Source: Streptomyces sp. WM6386 (GTDB lineage Bacteria; Actinomycetota; Actinomycetes; Streptomycetales; Streptomycetaceae). Taken from it: a DNA stretch of 64,000 nt. Below, in pieces: positions 1 to 8,363 of this stretch. Within the stretch, counting starts at the first letter, position 1. Every line of letters begins with the position of its first letter. The position numbers and the translations under genes are program-made. The stretch spans positions 1 to 64,000 of the forward strand of contig NZ_JXTE01000034.1 in NCBI RefSeq assembly GCF_000972385.1. The letters run 5' to 3'. The notes under the pieces are model-generated. The model was not told the DNA's origin and ran no database searches. It was given only the letters and a program-made list of their open reading frames with translations.

Positions 1-620
1 GCGGTGGCCGTATGGATTCCGCCGGGCGGGTCGTGCGGGGGTGCCGGGTCAGGGGGCGGGGCCGGGGCGGGGGTGGCGATCACGGTCGCGGGGAGGGCAT
101 GGTGGATCACGGCCGCCGGCCGAGGTCTGCTGCATCGGTCGCCCGGTGACGCTCAGGAAAATAGTTCACGGCGATCAAATAAAACAAGGGGTCCGTTCGT
201 CCGACCCACGGCGTCCGCGCGCCGCCTTCCGGCGCACCCGCGTCCCGCAGGCGCCGCCGTCGACCCGCCCCGCGGACCGCTCACCGAGACGCGAAACCCC
301 TGCTCAGAGGCGTGCCGACACAGCGGCCGACTCGGCCTTCTCCCCCACCTCCGGGCCGGTCGCAGCAAGGTCTTGTTTAACTGTTCACCTTGCTCTAATT
401 TTTCCTCCATCGCGGCGCTCCCCCTACCGTCGCGACACCCGCGCCACGCCGTGGCCGGCTGTTCGGGGCCGTCCCGGACCGCTTCGGAGCAGCCTCTCCG
501 GCGCTCCCCGCACCCTGGGAGTCCCTGTGCACCACACCCGCGCGAGCCCGCCTCCCGGTGGGGCGAACGCCGAGAAGTCGCGGGCCGCGACCGCGTTCAG
601 CAGGCCGTTAGGGTGGCGTC
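1..620. other. Non-coding stretch upstream of the GntR gene
   Basis: No reading frame here has convincing family content; the long open frames are GC-bias shadows. The stretch ends at the GTG start of the GntR-type gene at 621. It contains a short AT-richer patch around 365-410 with a perfect inverted repeat, listed separately, and is probably a promoter and leader region. Confidence 0.5.
364..394. promoter_or_regulatory. Inverted repeat, possible operator
   Basis: AGCAAGGT (364-371) and ACCTTGCT (387-394) are perfect 8-bp inverted arms around an AT-richer 15-bp spacer. The spacing would suit a dimeric regulator better than a terminator, because no T-run follows. It lies about 227 bp upstream of the GntR-type gene. 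The assignment is inference from symmetry and location only. Confidence 0.35.
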
Positions 621-1352
621 GTGAATGCAGCGGGCAAGTTCGGGCCTTACAACCAGCCGGGCCCGGCTCGGACGACATCGGTCACCGACGTGGGACACGC
701 CCGCGCCCTGCCCGGCACGGGCCAGAGCGGATCCGATCTCGTCCGGTCGAGGATCGCGCTGCGGGTACGCCTGCGCTCCGTGCGGCCGGGGGACCGGCTC
801 CCGGATGCCGGGGTCCTCGCCGAGGAACTGGGGATCAGCGAGATCACCGTGCGTCGCGCGCTGGAGGGCATGTGCCAGGACGGCCTGCTCGACCGTCGGC
901 GCGGACGGGCGGGCGGCACCTTCGTCGCGCGGGACTGGGACACCGTCGTCGCCGTGATGCACGACGCCGCGGAGGCGGCCTCCCTGGACGCCTTCCATCT
1001 GCTGCTCGAATGCGGCCTCGTGGCGCACAGTTCGGGAGAGGTCCCGGCCGAGCGGCTGGAGGGGCTGCGGGCGCTGGTCGAGGAGACGGAACTGACCGAC
1101 GACCCGGCACGCCTGGCCGAGTTGGAGGCCCGCTTCCACCTGGACCTCGCACAGACGCTCGGCGGTGCCGGAATGCGCGAGTTCGCCGCCGACCTGCTCG
1201 GCCGGCTCTGCCTGCTGCTGCCCGCGCCGCACCCCACGGTGATCCGGGCCCAGAACCACTGTCACGCCGAACTGCTCGCCGAACTGGGCCGGGGTGCGAC
1301 CGATCCGGCCGTGCGGGCGGTGAAGGCACACCAGCGTTCCCGGCACCGCTGA
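621..1352 (+). CDS. GntR family (FadR/FCD-type) transcriptional regulator
   Basis: This 243-residue protein has an N-terminal GntR winged helix: a segment around residues 55-95 contains the recognition-helix pattern ELGISEITVRRALEGM, followed by a glycine-rich wing ending in GGTFVARDW. The C-terminal part is helical and includes ARFHLDLAQTLGG, a FadR/FCD-like histidine segment that in the family helps form the metal or effector pocket. The start is GTG at 621; a long unordered N-terminal tail of about 40 residues precedes the HTH, so an internal start is possible. It sits 90 bp upstream of an amino-acid/base permease on the same strand and probably controls it. The effector is unknown. Confidence 0.8.
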   Translation: MNAAGKFGPYNQPGPARTTSVTDVGHARALPGTGQSGSDLVRSRIALRVRLRSVRPGDRLPDAGVLAEELGISEITVRRALEGMCQDGLLDRRRGRAGGTFVARDWDTVVAVMHDAAEAASLDAFHLLLECGLVAHSSGEVPAERLEGLRALVEETELTDDPARLAELEARFHLDLAQTLGGAGMREFAADLLGRLCLLLPAPHPTVIRAQNHCHAELLAELGRGATDPAVRAVKAHQRSRHR

Positions 1353-1442
1353 CGCCCGGTCGTGCCGGTCCGACCGCCGGGAACCCGCGCCGGTAGTCGA
1401 AGCGGCACCCATCAGGCCACCACCGCACAAGGAGTTGCCGCC

Positions 1443-2912
1443 ATGCCCGACCCCGGAGCAGGCCCGCTGTCCCCGCCGGGCCCCGTCGGCGACGCGCCGC
1501 AGCGGCTGCGTGGCGGCGTCCTCGGCATGGCGGACATCGCCGCCGCCACGATGGCCAACGTCGGCCCGGCCATGAGCTTCTTCTTCGGTTTCGCCTTCCT
1601 GGCCACCACCGCGGGCGTGGCCTCACCCCTGACCATCGTCGCCGCGGGCATCGCGGTCGCGCTGCTCGGCAACACGCTGGCGGAGTTCTCCCGGGCGCAC
1701 CCCTCGGCCGGCAGCTTCACCACCTTCGTGGGCAAGACCTTCGGACCGGTCAGCGCGGTGACCACGGCGCTGCTGGCGGGGCTCGGCTACATCATCGCGA
1801 TGGCCTCCGTCATCGCGATCTCCGGCGGGTTCGTGCAGATCACCCTGTACCACTACACCGGCGTGGACCTGCCGTGGATCATCTGGACCCTGCTGCTCAC
1901 CGGACTGGCCGTGGGGTTGATGCTGCGCGGGATCGTGGTCTCCACCAAATGGGCCGGCTACTTCTTCGGCGTCGAAATGCTGGTACTGGCCGTGGTCTCG
2001 ATCGCGGCGCTCGTGGAACACCGCGGCTCGCTTTCCCTCGATCCGTTCCTGCCCAGCCATATCAGCCACGGCTTCAGGGGTCTGGCGGCGGGTTTCCCCC
2101 TGGCGGTGTACCTGTTCGTCGGCTGGGAGAACTCGGCCGCGCTCGCCGAGGAGACGGAGAATCCGCGGCGCAACGTCGGCCGCGCGGTGTTCTCCTCCAT
2201 CGCGATCATGACGGTGAGCTACGTTCTCTTCGCCTACGCCACGGTGACGGGCTTCGGCTACGACGTGAACAGACTCGGGGCCTCCCCGATCCCCTTCGTC
2301 GAGGTGGCCCAGCACACCCTCGGCGCGCTGGCGTTCCTCACCTATCTGGGCGGTCTGACCTCCACGCTCGGCGTGCTGATCGCCGGCATCAACTCCCAGG
2401 CCCGCCTGGTGTTCAACGCCGGGCGCGAGGGTCTGCTCCCGTCCTTCTTCGGCTACGTGCACCCCACCCGCCGTACGCCGAACAACGCGATCATCACCTT
2501 CGCCGCCACCGCCCTGCTGATCATCGGCGGCTGGGGCCTGGGCCATCTGGTGGGATCCGGCCGCGGCCCGATGAACCCGGTGGTCTTCTTCACCGAGTCC
2601 TCGACCCTCGGCACCATCCTGATCCTGCTGGTCTACCTCGCCTCCAACATCGCCCTGCCGCTGTACTACCGCAGGTACCGGCCGCAGGAGTTCCGGGTGG
2701 TCCGGCACCTGGTACTGCCCACGCTCGGCACCCTGGCCATCCTGGTCCCGCTGTACTACTTGGCCAAGCCGGGCCAGCCCGCCCCGTACAACTGGTTCCC
2801 CTACGCGGCACTGACCGCCCTGCTCGCCGCCGTCGGCTACGCGGCCCTCCTGGTCCGCCGCGACCCGACCCTGGCCGACCGCGTCGGTTCTGTGGTCGCC
2901 GACGCGGACTGA
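1443..2912 (+). CDS. APC superfamily permease
   Basis: This 489-residue inner-membrane transporter has about twelve hydrophobic segments. The first segments include the glycine/alanine-rich run near ATMANVGPAMSFFFGF, typical of APC amino-acid/polyamine/base permeases. The conserved internal-helix region FVGWENSAALAEETENPRRNVGRA matches the APC helix 6 region with its E-[ED]-x-x-NP signature. ATG 1443 was chosen over an in-frame GTG at 1362 because AAGGAG lies just upstream. It follows the GntR gene on the same strand and precedes a purine-type salvage cluster. Substrate cannot be read from sequence; a nucleobase, amine or amino acid is plausible. Confidence 0.85.
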   Translation: MPDPGAGPLSPPGPVGDAPQRLRGGVLGMADIAAATMANVGPAMSFFFGFAFLATTAGVASPLTIVAAGIAVALLGNTLAEFSRAHPSAGSFTTFVGKTFGPVSAVTTALLAGLGYIIAMASVIAISGGFVQITLYHYTGVDLPWIIWTLLLTGLAVGLMLRGIVVSTKWAGYFFGVEMLVLAVVSIAALVEHRGSLSLDPFLPSHISHGFRGLAAGFPLAVYLFVGWENSAALAEETENPRRNVGRAVFSSIAIMTVSYVLFAYATVTGFGYDVNRLGASPIPFVEVAQHTLGALAFLTYLGGLTSTLGVLIAGINSQARLVFNAGREGLLPSFFGYVHPTRRTPNNAIITFAATALLIIGGWGLGHLVGSGRGPMNPVVFFTESSTLGTILILLVYLASNIALPLYYRRYRPQEFRVVRHLVLPTLGTLAILVPLYYLAKPGQPAPYNWFPYAALTALLAAVGYAALLVRRDPTLADRVGSVVADAD

Positions 2913-3115
2913 AGCGGTGGACGTGCGTCGCGAGGTGAACGACCGCCGGTGGGAGGACATCTGACGGCTCGTCTCCCCTTCCCGTCCTGAGGCGGCGGTT
3001 CGGCTGCCACAGCCCACACCGTCGGGCGTCCGCCGCGGTCCCGCAGTCTGCGGACGTCCATGGACCTCGATCGCGTCGCCCTCGCCGAGGACGCGTCGGA
3101 TATGCGGGGCTTGTG

Positions 3116-3127
3116 CAAAACGTTTTG
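3116..3127. promoter_or_regulatory. LacI-type operator, copy 1
   Basis: The 12-bp perfect palindrome CAAAACGTTTTG with a central CG, as in LacI/GalR operators, lies 36 bp before the amidohydrolase start codon. An identical copy is at 7181-7192. A LacI-family gene lies between the two. Confidence 0.75.
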
Positions 3128-3162
3128 GATCCTTAACGTCCGTTTCGAACGGAAGGATCCTC

Positions 3163-4506
3163 ATGACGCGCCGACTGATCGTGACGTCCTGCTCGGTGCT
3201 CGTGACGCCCGAGCAGGGCCCCTGCCGAGTGGAGAGGGACCAGGACATCCTGGTCGAGGACGGGGTGATCGCCTGGCTGGGCCCGGCCGGCTGCGGACCG
3301 GAGGCGGCCGGGGCGGAGACCGTGGACGGCACGGGACTGCTCGCCGTACCCGGGCTGGTGAACGCCCACACGCACGGCCCGATGACGCTGATGCGCGGCG
3401 CCGCCGAGGACGTGAGCGTGGAGGCCTGGTTCAACGAGCGGGTGTGGCCCATGGAGGTCAACCTCACCCCCGCCGACATCGGCCTCGGCGCGCAGCTGGC
3501 CTGTGCGGAGATGCTGCTCAGCGGCGTGACCACGTTCGCCGACCACTACTTCCACGCCGAGCGGATCGCCGACGCCGTCGTACGGACCGGGATCCGGGCC
3601 GACATCGCGCCGACCTACTTCAGCAGCCGGGGTCGCGCGGCCCTGGAGGAGAGCGCCGAGACCGCCGTAGCCCTGCACGGCACGGGTGACGGACGGGTCA
3701 CGGCGTCGCTGGGCCCGCACGCGCCGTACACCGTCGAGGACGCGGACCTGGTCCGACTCGCGGAACTGGCCCGGGAGGCGGGCCTGCGTATCCACATCCA
3801 CGCCGCCGAGCACCTGGAGCAGACCGAGTCGAGTCTCGCCCGGCGTGGCATCACCCCCATCACGGTGCTGGAGCGGACCGGGGTGCTGGACGCGGGCGCG
3901 CTGATCGCGCACGGCTGCGGCATCGTCGCCGAGGACCTGCCGACGCTGGCGGCGCACGGGGACCGTACCGGCGTGGCCTGCTGTCCGAAGGTGTATCTGA
4001 AGCACGCCCTGCATCCGCTCACCCCGGTACGGAACCTGCTGGACGCCGGTGTCGCCGTCGGCGCCGGGACGGACGGGGCCGCCGGGCACAACACGCTGGA
4101 CGTGTGGGAGGCGATGCGGCTGATCGCGCTCACCCAGAAGCAGGCCGAACGGGACGCCACCTGGATGACGGTGTCCGACACCGTCCGGCTGGCCACGCGC
4201 GGCGGAGCCCGGGCGCTGGGCCTCGGCGGCCGGATCGGCGCCCTGGAGCCGGGCCGGGCCGGAGACATCGTGCTGGTCGACCTGGGCGGCGCGCACTGCC
4301 GCCCGGTGCACGACCCGGTGGCGGCCCTGGTCTACAGCGCCCGGGCGAGCGATGTGCGCACGGTCGTCGTCGACGGACGGGTCGTGGTGCGGGACGGCCG
4401 ACTGCTGACGGTGGACCTGCCCGCGCTGCTGGCCGAGATCGAGGCACGCGTGCCCGCGCTGCTCGACACCTCGCACGGCAGGGCGGTGCAGCACTATGAC
4501 CCCTGA
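3163..4506 (+). CDS. Amidohydrolase, nucleobase/nucleoside deaminase type (MTA/SAH deaminase-like)
   Basis: This 447-residue metal-dependent hydrolase is of the TrzN/SsnA/MtaD group. The first metal-binding motif is NAHTHG (His69 and His71), after the typical GLLAVPGLV strand. Further metal ligands are in RIHIHAAEHLEQTE (about residue 211) and in LIAHGCG, and the catalytic Asp is in VGAGTDGAAGHNTLD. The family deaminates adenosine derivatives, guanine or cytosine-like rings. A LacI-type operator lies 36 bp upstream, and the stop overlaps the LacI gene start by 11 bp, so the two are cotranscribed. With a DeoD-type phosphorylase and a nucleoside-type ABC importer downstream, purine deamination is the likely role; the exact substrate is open. 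Confidence 0.85.
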   Translation: MTRRLIVTSCSVLVTPEQGPCRVERDQDILVEDGVIAWLGPAGCGPEAAGAETVDGTGLLAVPGLVNAHTHGPMTLMRGAAEDVSVEAWFNERVWPMEVNLTPADIGLGAQLACAEMLLSGVTTFADHYFHAERIADAVVRTGIRADIAPTYFSSRGRAALEESAETAVALHGTGDGRVTASLGPHAPYTVEDADLVRLAELAREAGLRIHIHAAEHLEQTESSLARRGITPITVLERTGVLDAGALIAHGCGIVAEDLPTLAAHGDRTGVACCPKVYLKHALHPLTPVRNLLDAGVAVGAGTDGAAGHNTLDVWEAMRLIALTQKQAERDATWMTVSDTVRLATRGGARALGLGGRIGALEPGRAGDIVLVDLGGAHCRPVHDPVAALVYSARASDVRTVVVDGRVVVRDGRLLTVDLPALLAEIEARVPALLDTSHGRAVQHYDP

Positions 4507-5554
4507 ACGGGACGAGGATCCGGGGCGCCGCCGGTTGCGGCGGCCCGCGTCGATCAAGGACGTGGCGGCCGCCGCCCGGGTCAGTCCGACCACGGTGTCG
4601 CATGTGCTGAGCGGCAACCGGCCGGTCGCGGAGGAGACCGCCGAGCGGGTCCGCTCGGTCGTCAGCAGGCTGGGCTACGTCCCGGCGTCCACGGCCCGCA
4701 ACCTTCAGGCCGGTTCGACCAACGTCATAGGGCTGCTGGTGCCCGACATCACCAACCAGTTCTTCGCCGAACTCGCCAAGGGCGTCGACGACGCCGCCCA
4801 CGACCTCGGCTACGGGGTCATCCTGTGCAACACCGAGTTCGACCCCGACCGCGAGGACCGCTATCTGGAGATGCTCCGGGGCCGGTTCATCGACGGCATG
4901 GTGTACGCCTCCGGCTCACCGCCCTCCCGCAGCCGGCTGGCGTCGCTGCTCGGGCGGTTCCCCATCGCCCTGGCCGACGAGGTCGTCCCCGGGCTGCTGG
5001 AGCAGACCATCCTGGTCACCGCCGACCACCGCGCGGGCGGCCGGCTGATCGGGCAGCATCTGCGGGAGCTGGGCCACCGCCGGGTGCTGGCGATCAGCGG
5101 GCCGGTGGACCTGGTCAGCAGCCTGGAGCGGATCGCCGGTTTCCGGGAGGCGTTCGGCGACACGGGCGTCACCGAGGTCGAGGGCGCGTTCGTCGAGCGG
5201 TCCGGCTACGACCTGGTCGCCACGGCCCTGGAGGGCGGCGGCCCGCGCCGCTTCACCGCGGTGTTCGCCGCCAACGACCTGATGGCGCTGGGCGCGGTCG
5301 CCGCCCTGGAGGACGCGGGCCTGAGCGTCCCCGACGACGTCTCGGTGGCGGGCTTCGACGACATCATGCTCGCCTCCCGGGTCCACCCCCGCCTCACCAC
5401 CGTCCACCAGCCCGCCTACGACATCGGCCGCACCGCCGGGGCCCAGCTCCTGAGCTACGTCCACCGTGACGAGGTGCCCCCCGCCTCCCGGCACATCCTG
5501 CCGGTCCGGCTGAAGGTCCGCGCCAGTACGGCGCCCGTGCGCCCGGCCCGCTGA
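4496..5554 (+). CDS. LacI family transcriptional regulator
   Basis: This 352-residue repressor begins with an Arg-rich tail, then the LacI HTH at about residues 18-70 ([22 protein letters not shown], hinge helix with [16 protein letters not shown]). A periplasmic-binding-protein-like effector domain follows and begins [15 protein letters not shown]. It overlaps the upstream deaminase gene by 11 bp. It most likely binds CAAAACGTTTTG at 3116 and 7181, controlling its own operon and the downstream ABC transporter operon. The effector is probably a purine nucleoside or base, inferred from the neighbours. Confidence 0.88.
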   Translation: MTPERDEDPGRRRLRRPASIKDVAAAARVSPTTVSHVLSGNRPVAEETAERVRSVVSRLGYVPASTARNLQAGSTNVIGLLVPDITNQFFAELAKGVDDAAHDLGYGVILCNTEFDPDREDRYLEMLRGRFIDGMVYASGSPPSRSRLASLLGRFPIALADEVVPGLLEQTILVTADHRAGGRLIGQHLRELGHRRVLAISGPVDLVSSLERIAGFREAFGDTGVTEVEGAFVERSGYDLVATALEGGGPRRFTAVFAANDLMALGAVAALEDAGLSVPDDVSVAGFDDIMLASRVHPRLTTVHQPAYDIGRTAGAQLLSYVHRDEVPPASRHILPVRLKVRASTAPVRPAR

Positions 5555-5637
5555 CCGGCGCACCCCGCCCCACCACCACCTCAACACCCAACACCCCGCA
5601 CCTCACACCTCACACCTCATTGAAAGGCCGTGCAGCG

Positions 5638-6414
5638 ATGCCCCATGTCCTCGTCGTGGGTGAGTCCTGGTTCACCCACTCCGTTCACCAGAAGGGGTTC
5701 GACTCCTTCTTCACCTCCGAGTACGTCGAGGGCGCCCAGGTCTTCCTCGACGCGCTGCGCGAACGCGGCCACACGGTGACGTACGTCCCGGCGCACGAGA
5801 TAGCGACCAGAGTGCCCGCCACCGCCGAGGAACTGGACGCCTACGACGTCGTCGTGATCAGCGATGTCGGCGCCAACAGCTTCCAGCTCACCCCGCAGAC
5901 CTTCGCCCACTCGGTGCCCACGCCGGACCGTACGGAACTGCTCCGGGAGTACGTCGAGCGCGGCGGCGGCCTGCTGATGGTCGGCGGCTACCTCACCTTC
6001 ACCGGCATCGACGCCAAGGCCCGCTGGGGCCGCACTCCGCTGGCCGCCGCGCTGCCGGTCGCCCTGCACGACCGGGACGACCGGGTGGAGCTGCCCGCCG
6101 GGGCCGCACCCCGGGTTCTCGCCCGGCACCCGGTGGTCGACGGGCTGGACGCGACCTGGCCGGACCTGCTCGGCCTCAACGAGGTGGCGGTAGGGGACGG
6201 CGCGGAGCTGCTCGTCGAGTGCGCGGGCCATCCGCTGCTGGCGGTGGGCGGATACGGCGCGGGCAGGTCGGCGGCGTTCACGTCCGACCTGGCGCCGCAC
6301 TGGGCCCCGCCCGCCTTTCTGCAGTGGGAGGGCTACCCCGAACTGTGGGACCGGCTGGTCCGCTGGCTGGCCGGCACCCCGGCAGAGGCAAAGGCGAAGG
6401 CGGAGGAGGCCTGA
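5638..6414 (+). CDS. Glutamine amidotransferase-like (class I GATase fold) protein
   Basis: This 258-residue protein resembles the DUF1355-type putative glutamine amidotransferases, which have the flavodoxin-like class I GATase/ThuA fold. It starts with a beta strand (HVLVVGESWFTHS), has VVVISDVGAN and a nucleophile-elbow-like GGGLLMVGGYLTF, but no obvious Cys nucleophile at that elbow, so amidotransferase activity is doubtful. ATG 5638 was preferred to TTG 5620 because GAAAGG lies about 11 bp upstream of ATG 5638. The stop overlaps the next start by one base (TGATG), so translation is coupled to the purine phosphorylase. A role in purine or sugar salvage is inferred from context only. Confidence 0.7.
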   Translation: MPHVLVVGESWFTHSVHQKGFDSFFTSEYVEGAQVFLDALRERGHTVTYVPAHEIATRVPATAEELDAYDVVVISDVGANSFQLTPQTFAHSVPTPDRTELLREYVERGGGLLMVGGYLTFTGIDAKARWGRTPLAAALPVALHDRDDRVELPAGAAPRVLARHPVVDGLDATWPDLLGLNEVAVGDGAELLVECAGHPLLAVGGYGAGRSAAFTSDLAPHWAPPAFLQWEGYPELWDRLVRWLAGTPAEAKAKAEEA

Positions 6415-7154
6415 TGGTCACCGCCCACATCTCGGCCGCCCCCGGCGACTTCGCGCCGGACGTGCTGATGCCCGGCGACCCGCGCCGCGCACGCCGTATC
6501 GCGGAAACGATCCTTCAGAATGCCCGGCTGGTCACCGACGTACGCGGCATCGAGGGCTACACCGGAACGTACCGAGGGGCGCCCCTGTCCGTGCTGGCCT
6601 CCGGTATGGGCATGCCGTCCGTCACGATCTACGCGACCGAGCTCTTCCGCTTCTACGGCGTGCGCCGCATCGTCCGCGTGGGCACCGCGGGCGGCATCCC
6701 CGCCTCGGTGGGGCTGCGGGACGTCGTCGTGGCCACCGCCGCCCACACCGACTCGGCGATGGGCAGCCGCCGTATCGACGGTGTGCACCTCAGTCACGCG
6801 GCCTCCTTCGGCCTGGCCGCGGCCGCCGCACGAGCCGCCGAAGCCGGTGGCGGGAGCGGTGACGGAGCCGGACCGCGCACGCACATCGGGCCGGTGTTCA
6901 CCACCGACCACTTCTATCTGGAGCGACCGGCGCTGTTCGAACGGCTGGAGACGCACGGGACCCTCGCCGTCGAGATGGAGGCCGCGGGCCTGTACGCGAC
7001 CGCCGCCGCCGAGGGCGGCCAGGCGCTCGCCGTCCTGACCGTCAGCGACCACGTGCGCCACGCGCAGGCGCTCACCCCGGACGAACGGGAGACCGACTTC
7101 GACAGGGCCGTCACCATCGCGGCCACCGCGCTGCTCCCGGAAACAAACTCCTAA
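6414..7154 (+). CDS. deoD: Purine nucleoside phosphorylase, DeoD type
   Basis: This 246-residue enzyme belongs to the NP-I trimer/hexamer family. It shows the phosphate-binding GDPRRARRIAE segment near residue 20, GMGMPSV and GTAGGIP in the core sheet, and VEMEAAGLY, whose Met-Glu pair contacts ribose. The family splits purine (deoxy)nucleosides with phosphate into base and ribose-1-phosphate. The start overlaps the previous stop as TGATG. It lies between the deaminase/LacI genes and the BMP-type ABC transporter, completing an import-and-cleave pathway. The insertion GGGSGDGAGP near residue 142 is low complexity. DeoD is favoured over uridine phosphorylase by overall pattern, but exact specificity is not certain. 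Confidence 0.82.
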   Translation: MVTAHISAAPGDFAPDVLMPGDPRRARRIAETILQNARLVTDVRGIEGYTGTYRGAPLSVLASGMGMPSVTIYATELFRFYGVRRIVRVGTAGGIPASVGLRDVVVATAAHTDSAMGSRRIDGVHLSHAASFGLAAAAARAAEAGGGSGDGAGPRTHIGPVFTTDHFYLERPALFERLETHGTLAVEMEAAGLYATAAAEGGQALAVLTVSDHVRHAQALTPDERETDFDRAVTIAATALLPETNS

Positions 7155-7180
7155 CGCGAGAGAACACAAAGACCCATAGC

Positions 7181-7192
7181 CAAAACGTTTTG
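7181..7192. promoter_or_regulatory. LacI-type operator, copy 2
   Basis: CAAAACGTTTTG, identical to the copy at 3116-3127, lies 60 bp before the BMP lipoprotein start. The intergenic region is AT-richer than its surroundings and should hold the promoter for the transporter operon. Confidence 0.75.
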
Positions 7193-7252
7193 CATTGCAT
7201 AGCTTTCGGCCAATGACCAAGAATGCCCCCGCAGAGAAAGTGAATCCAGGCA

Positions 7253-8347
7253 ATGAACAAGATCAGAATTCTGGGAGGCGTCGCGGCGCTCTCCCTCACC
7301 CTCGCCGCATGCGGCGCCTCGACGGACGCCGACTCTTCCCAGGCCGGGGATTCCGGCAAGCCGAGAATCAAGTTCGTCATCAACGGCAACCTCGGCGACC
7401 GTTCCTTCTTCGACTCCGCGTACGCGGGCCTGCAGAAGACGGAGAAGGACCTCGGTTACAGCCTGAAGGTCGTCGAGCTGGGCAGCGACCGCACCAAGTG
7501 GGCCTCCGGCTTCGAGGACGCCGCCGCCGGCGACGACTACGACGTGCTCGCGGCGGGCACCGTGGACACCGTCGACCTCGTCTCCAAGCTGGCCCCGGAA
7601 TACCCGGACAAGAAGTTCTGGCTCTTCGACGGCTCCGTCGACTACACGGGCAAGAGCGGCTGTTCCAACAAGTGCGCGAACGTCTACTCGGTCACCTTCA
7701 AGCAGAACGAGGCCGCCTATCTCGCCGGATTCCTCGCCGAAAAACTCGTCGCCGACAAGTCCCTTCCGGGCAGCGCCGGAAACGGGAAAGTGGGCGTGAT
7801 CGGCGGAGTGAAGATTCCCGTCATCGAGGACTTCGTCGTCGGCTTCAAGGCAGGTTTCAAGGCGGCGGGCGGAAATCCGTCCTCCGGTGTCCTCGTGCAG
7901 TACGTCGGCGGCGACAACCCGTTCGGCGACCCGGCGAAGGGCAAGCAGATCGCCTCGGCGATGTACGGGCAGGGCGCCGAACTGGTGTGGCCCGTCGCCG
8001 GATCCTCCGGGCTCGGCGTGTTCGAGTCGGCCGTCACCGCCAAGCGGTACGCCTTCGGCGTCGACTCCGACCAGTACAAGACGCTCACCGACCCCGCCCA
8101 GCGGGAGACCGTCGTCACCTCCATCCTCAAGAACGCCGGCAACGCCCTCTACCTGGCGGCCAAGGCGAACAAGGCCGGCACGCTCGCCTACGGCAAGCCC
8201 GCCGCCGTGGGCCTGGCCGAGGACGGCGTGGGTTACGTGGACAACGCGAACTTCGAAAAGCTCGTCCCCGCCGCCGTACGCGCCGAACTTCAGGCGCAGG
8301 CCGCGAAGGTCAAGTCCGGTGCCGTCAAGGTCCCTTCGGCCTTCTGA
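7253..8347 (+). CDS. BMP family (PnrA/Med-like) ABC transporter substrate-binding lipoprotein
   Basis: This 364-residue exported lipoprotein has a short signal peptide ending in the lipobox LAAC (Cys20), then a Ser/Asp-rich linker. The mature part begins with IKFVINGNLGDRSFFDSAYAGL, the BMP/PnrA pattern in which the family binds purine nucleosides. Other matches are EAAYLAGFLAE and GKVGVIGG. The ABC ATPase and two permeases follow closely, so this is the receptor of a nucleoside importer. A LacI-type operator precedes it. Purine nucleoside specificity is inferred from the family and from the neighbouring deoD and deaminase genes. Confidence 0.88.
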   Translation: MNKIRILGGVAALSLTLAACGASTDADSSQAGDSGKPRIKFVINGNLGDRSFFDSAYAGLQKTEKDLGYSLKVVELGSDRTKWASGFEDAAAGDDYDVLAAGTVDTVDLVSKLAPEYPDKKFWLFDGSVDYTGKSGCSNKCANVYSVTFKQNEAAYLAGFLAEKLVADKSLPGSAGNGKVGVIGGVKIPVIEDFVVGFKAGFKAAGGNPSSGVLVQYVGGDNPFGDPAKGKQIASAMYGQGAELVWPVAGSSGLGVFESAVTAKRYAFGVDSDQYKTLTDPAQRETVVTSILKNAGNALYLAAKANKAGTLAYGKPAAVGLAEDGVGYVDNANFEKLVPAAVRAELQAQAAKVKSGAVKVPSAF

Positions 8348-8363
8348 CCTCCGAGGAACACTG

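Noticed and set aside
41..1396. 451-residue frame overlapping the GntR gene
   Set aside because: Arg/Pro-rich shadow in another frame of the real GntR gene at 621-1352.
1623..3533. 636-codon minus-strand frame
   Set aside because: Antisense to the APC permease; Gln/Arg/Gly-rich with no recognisable domain.
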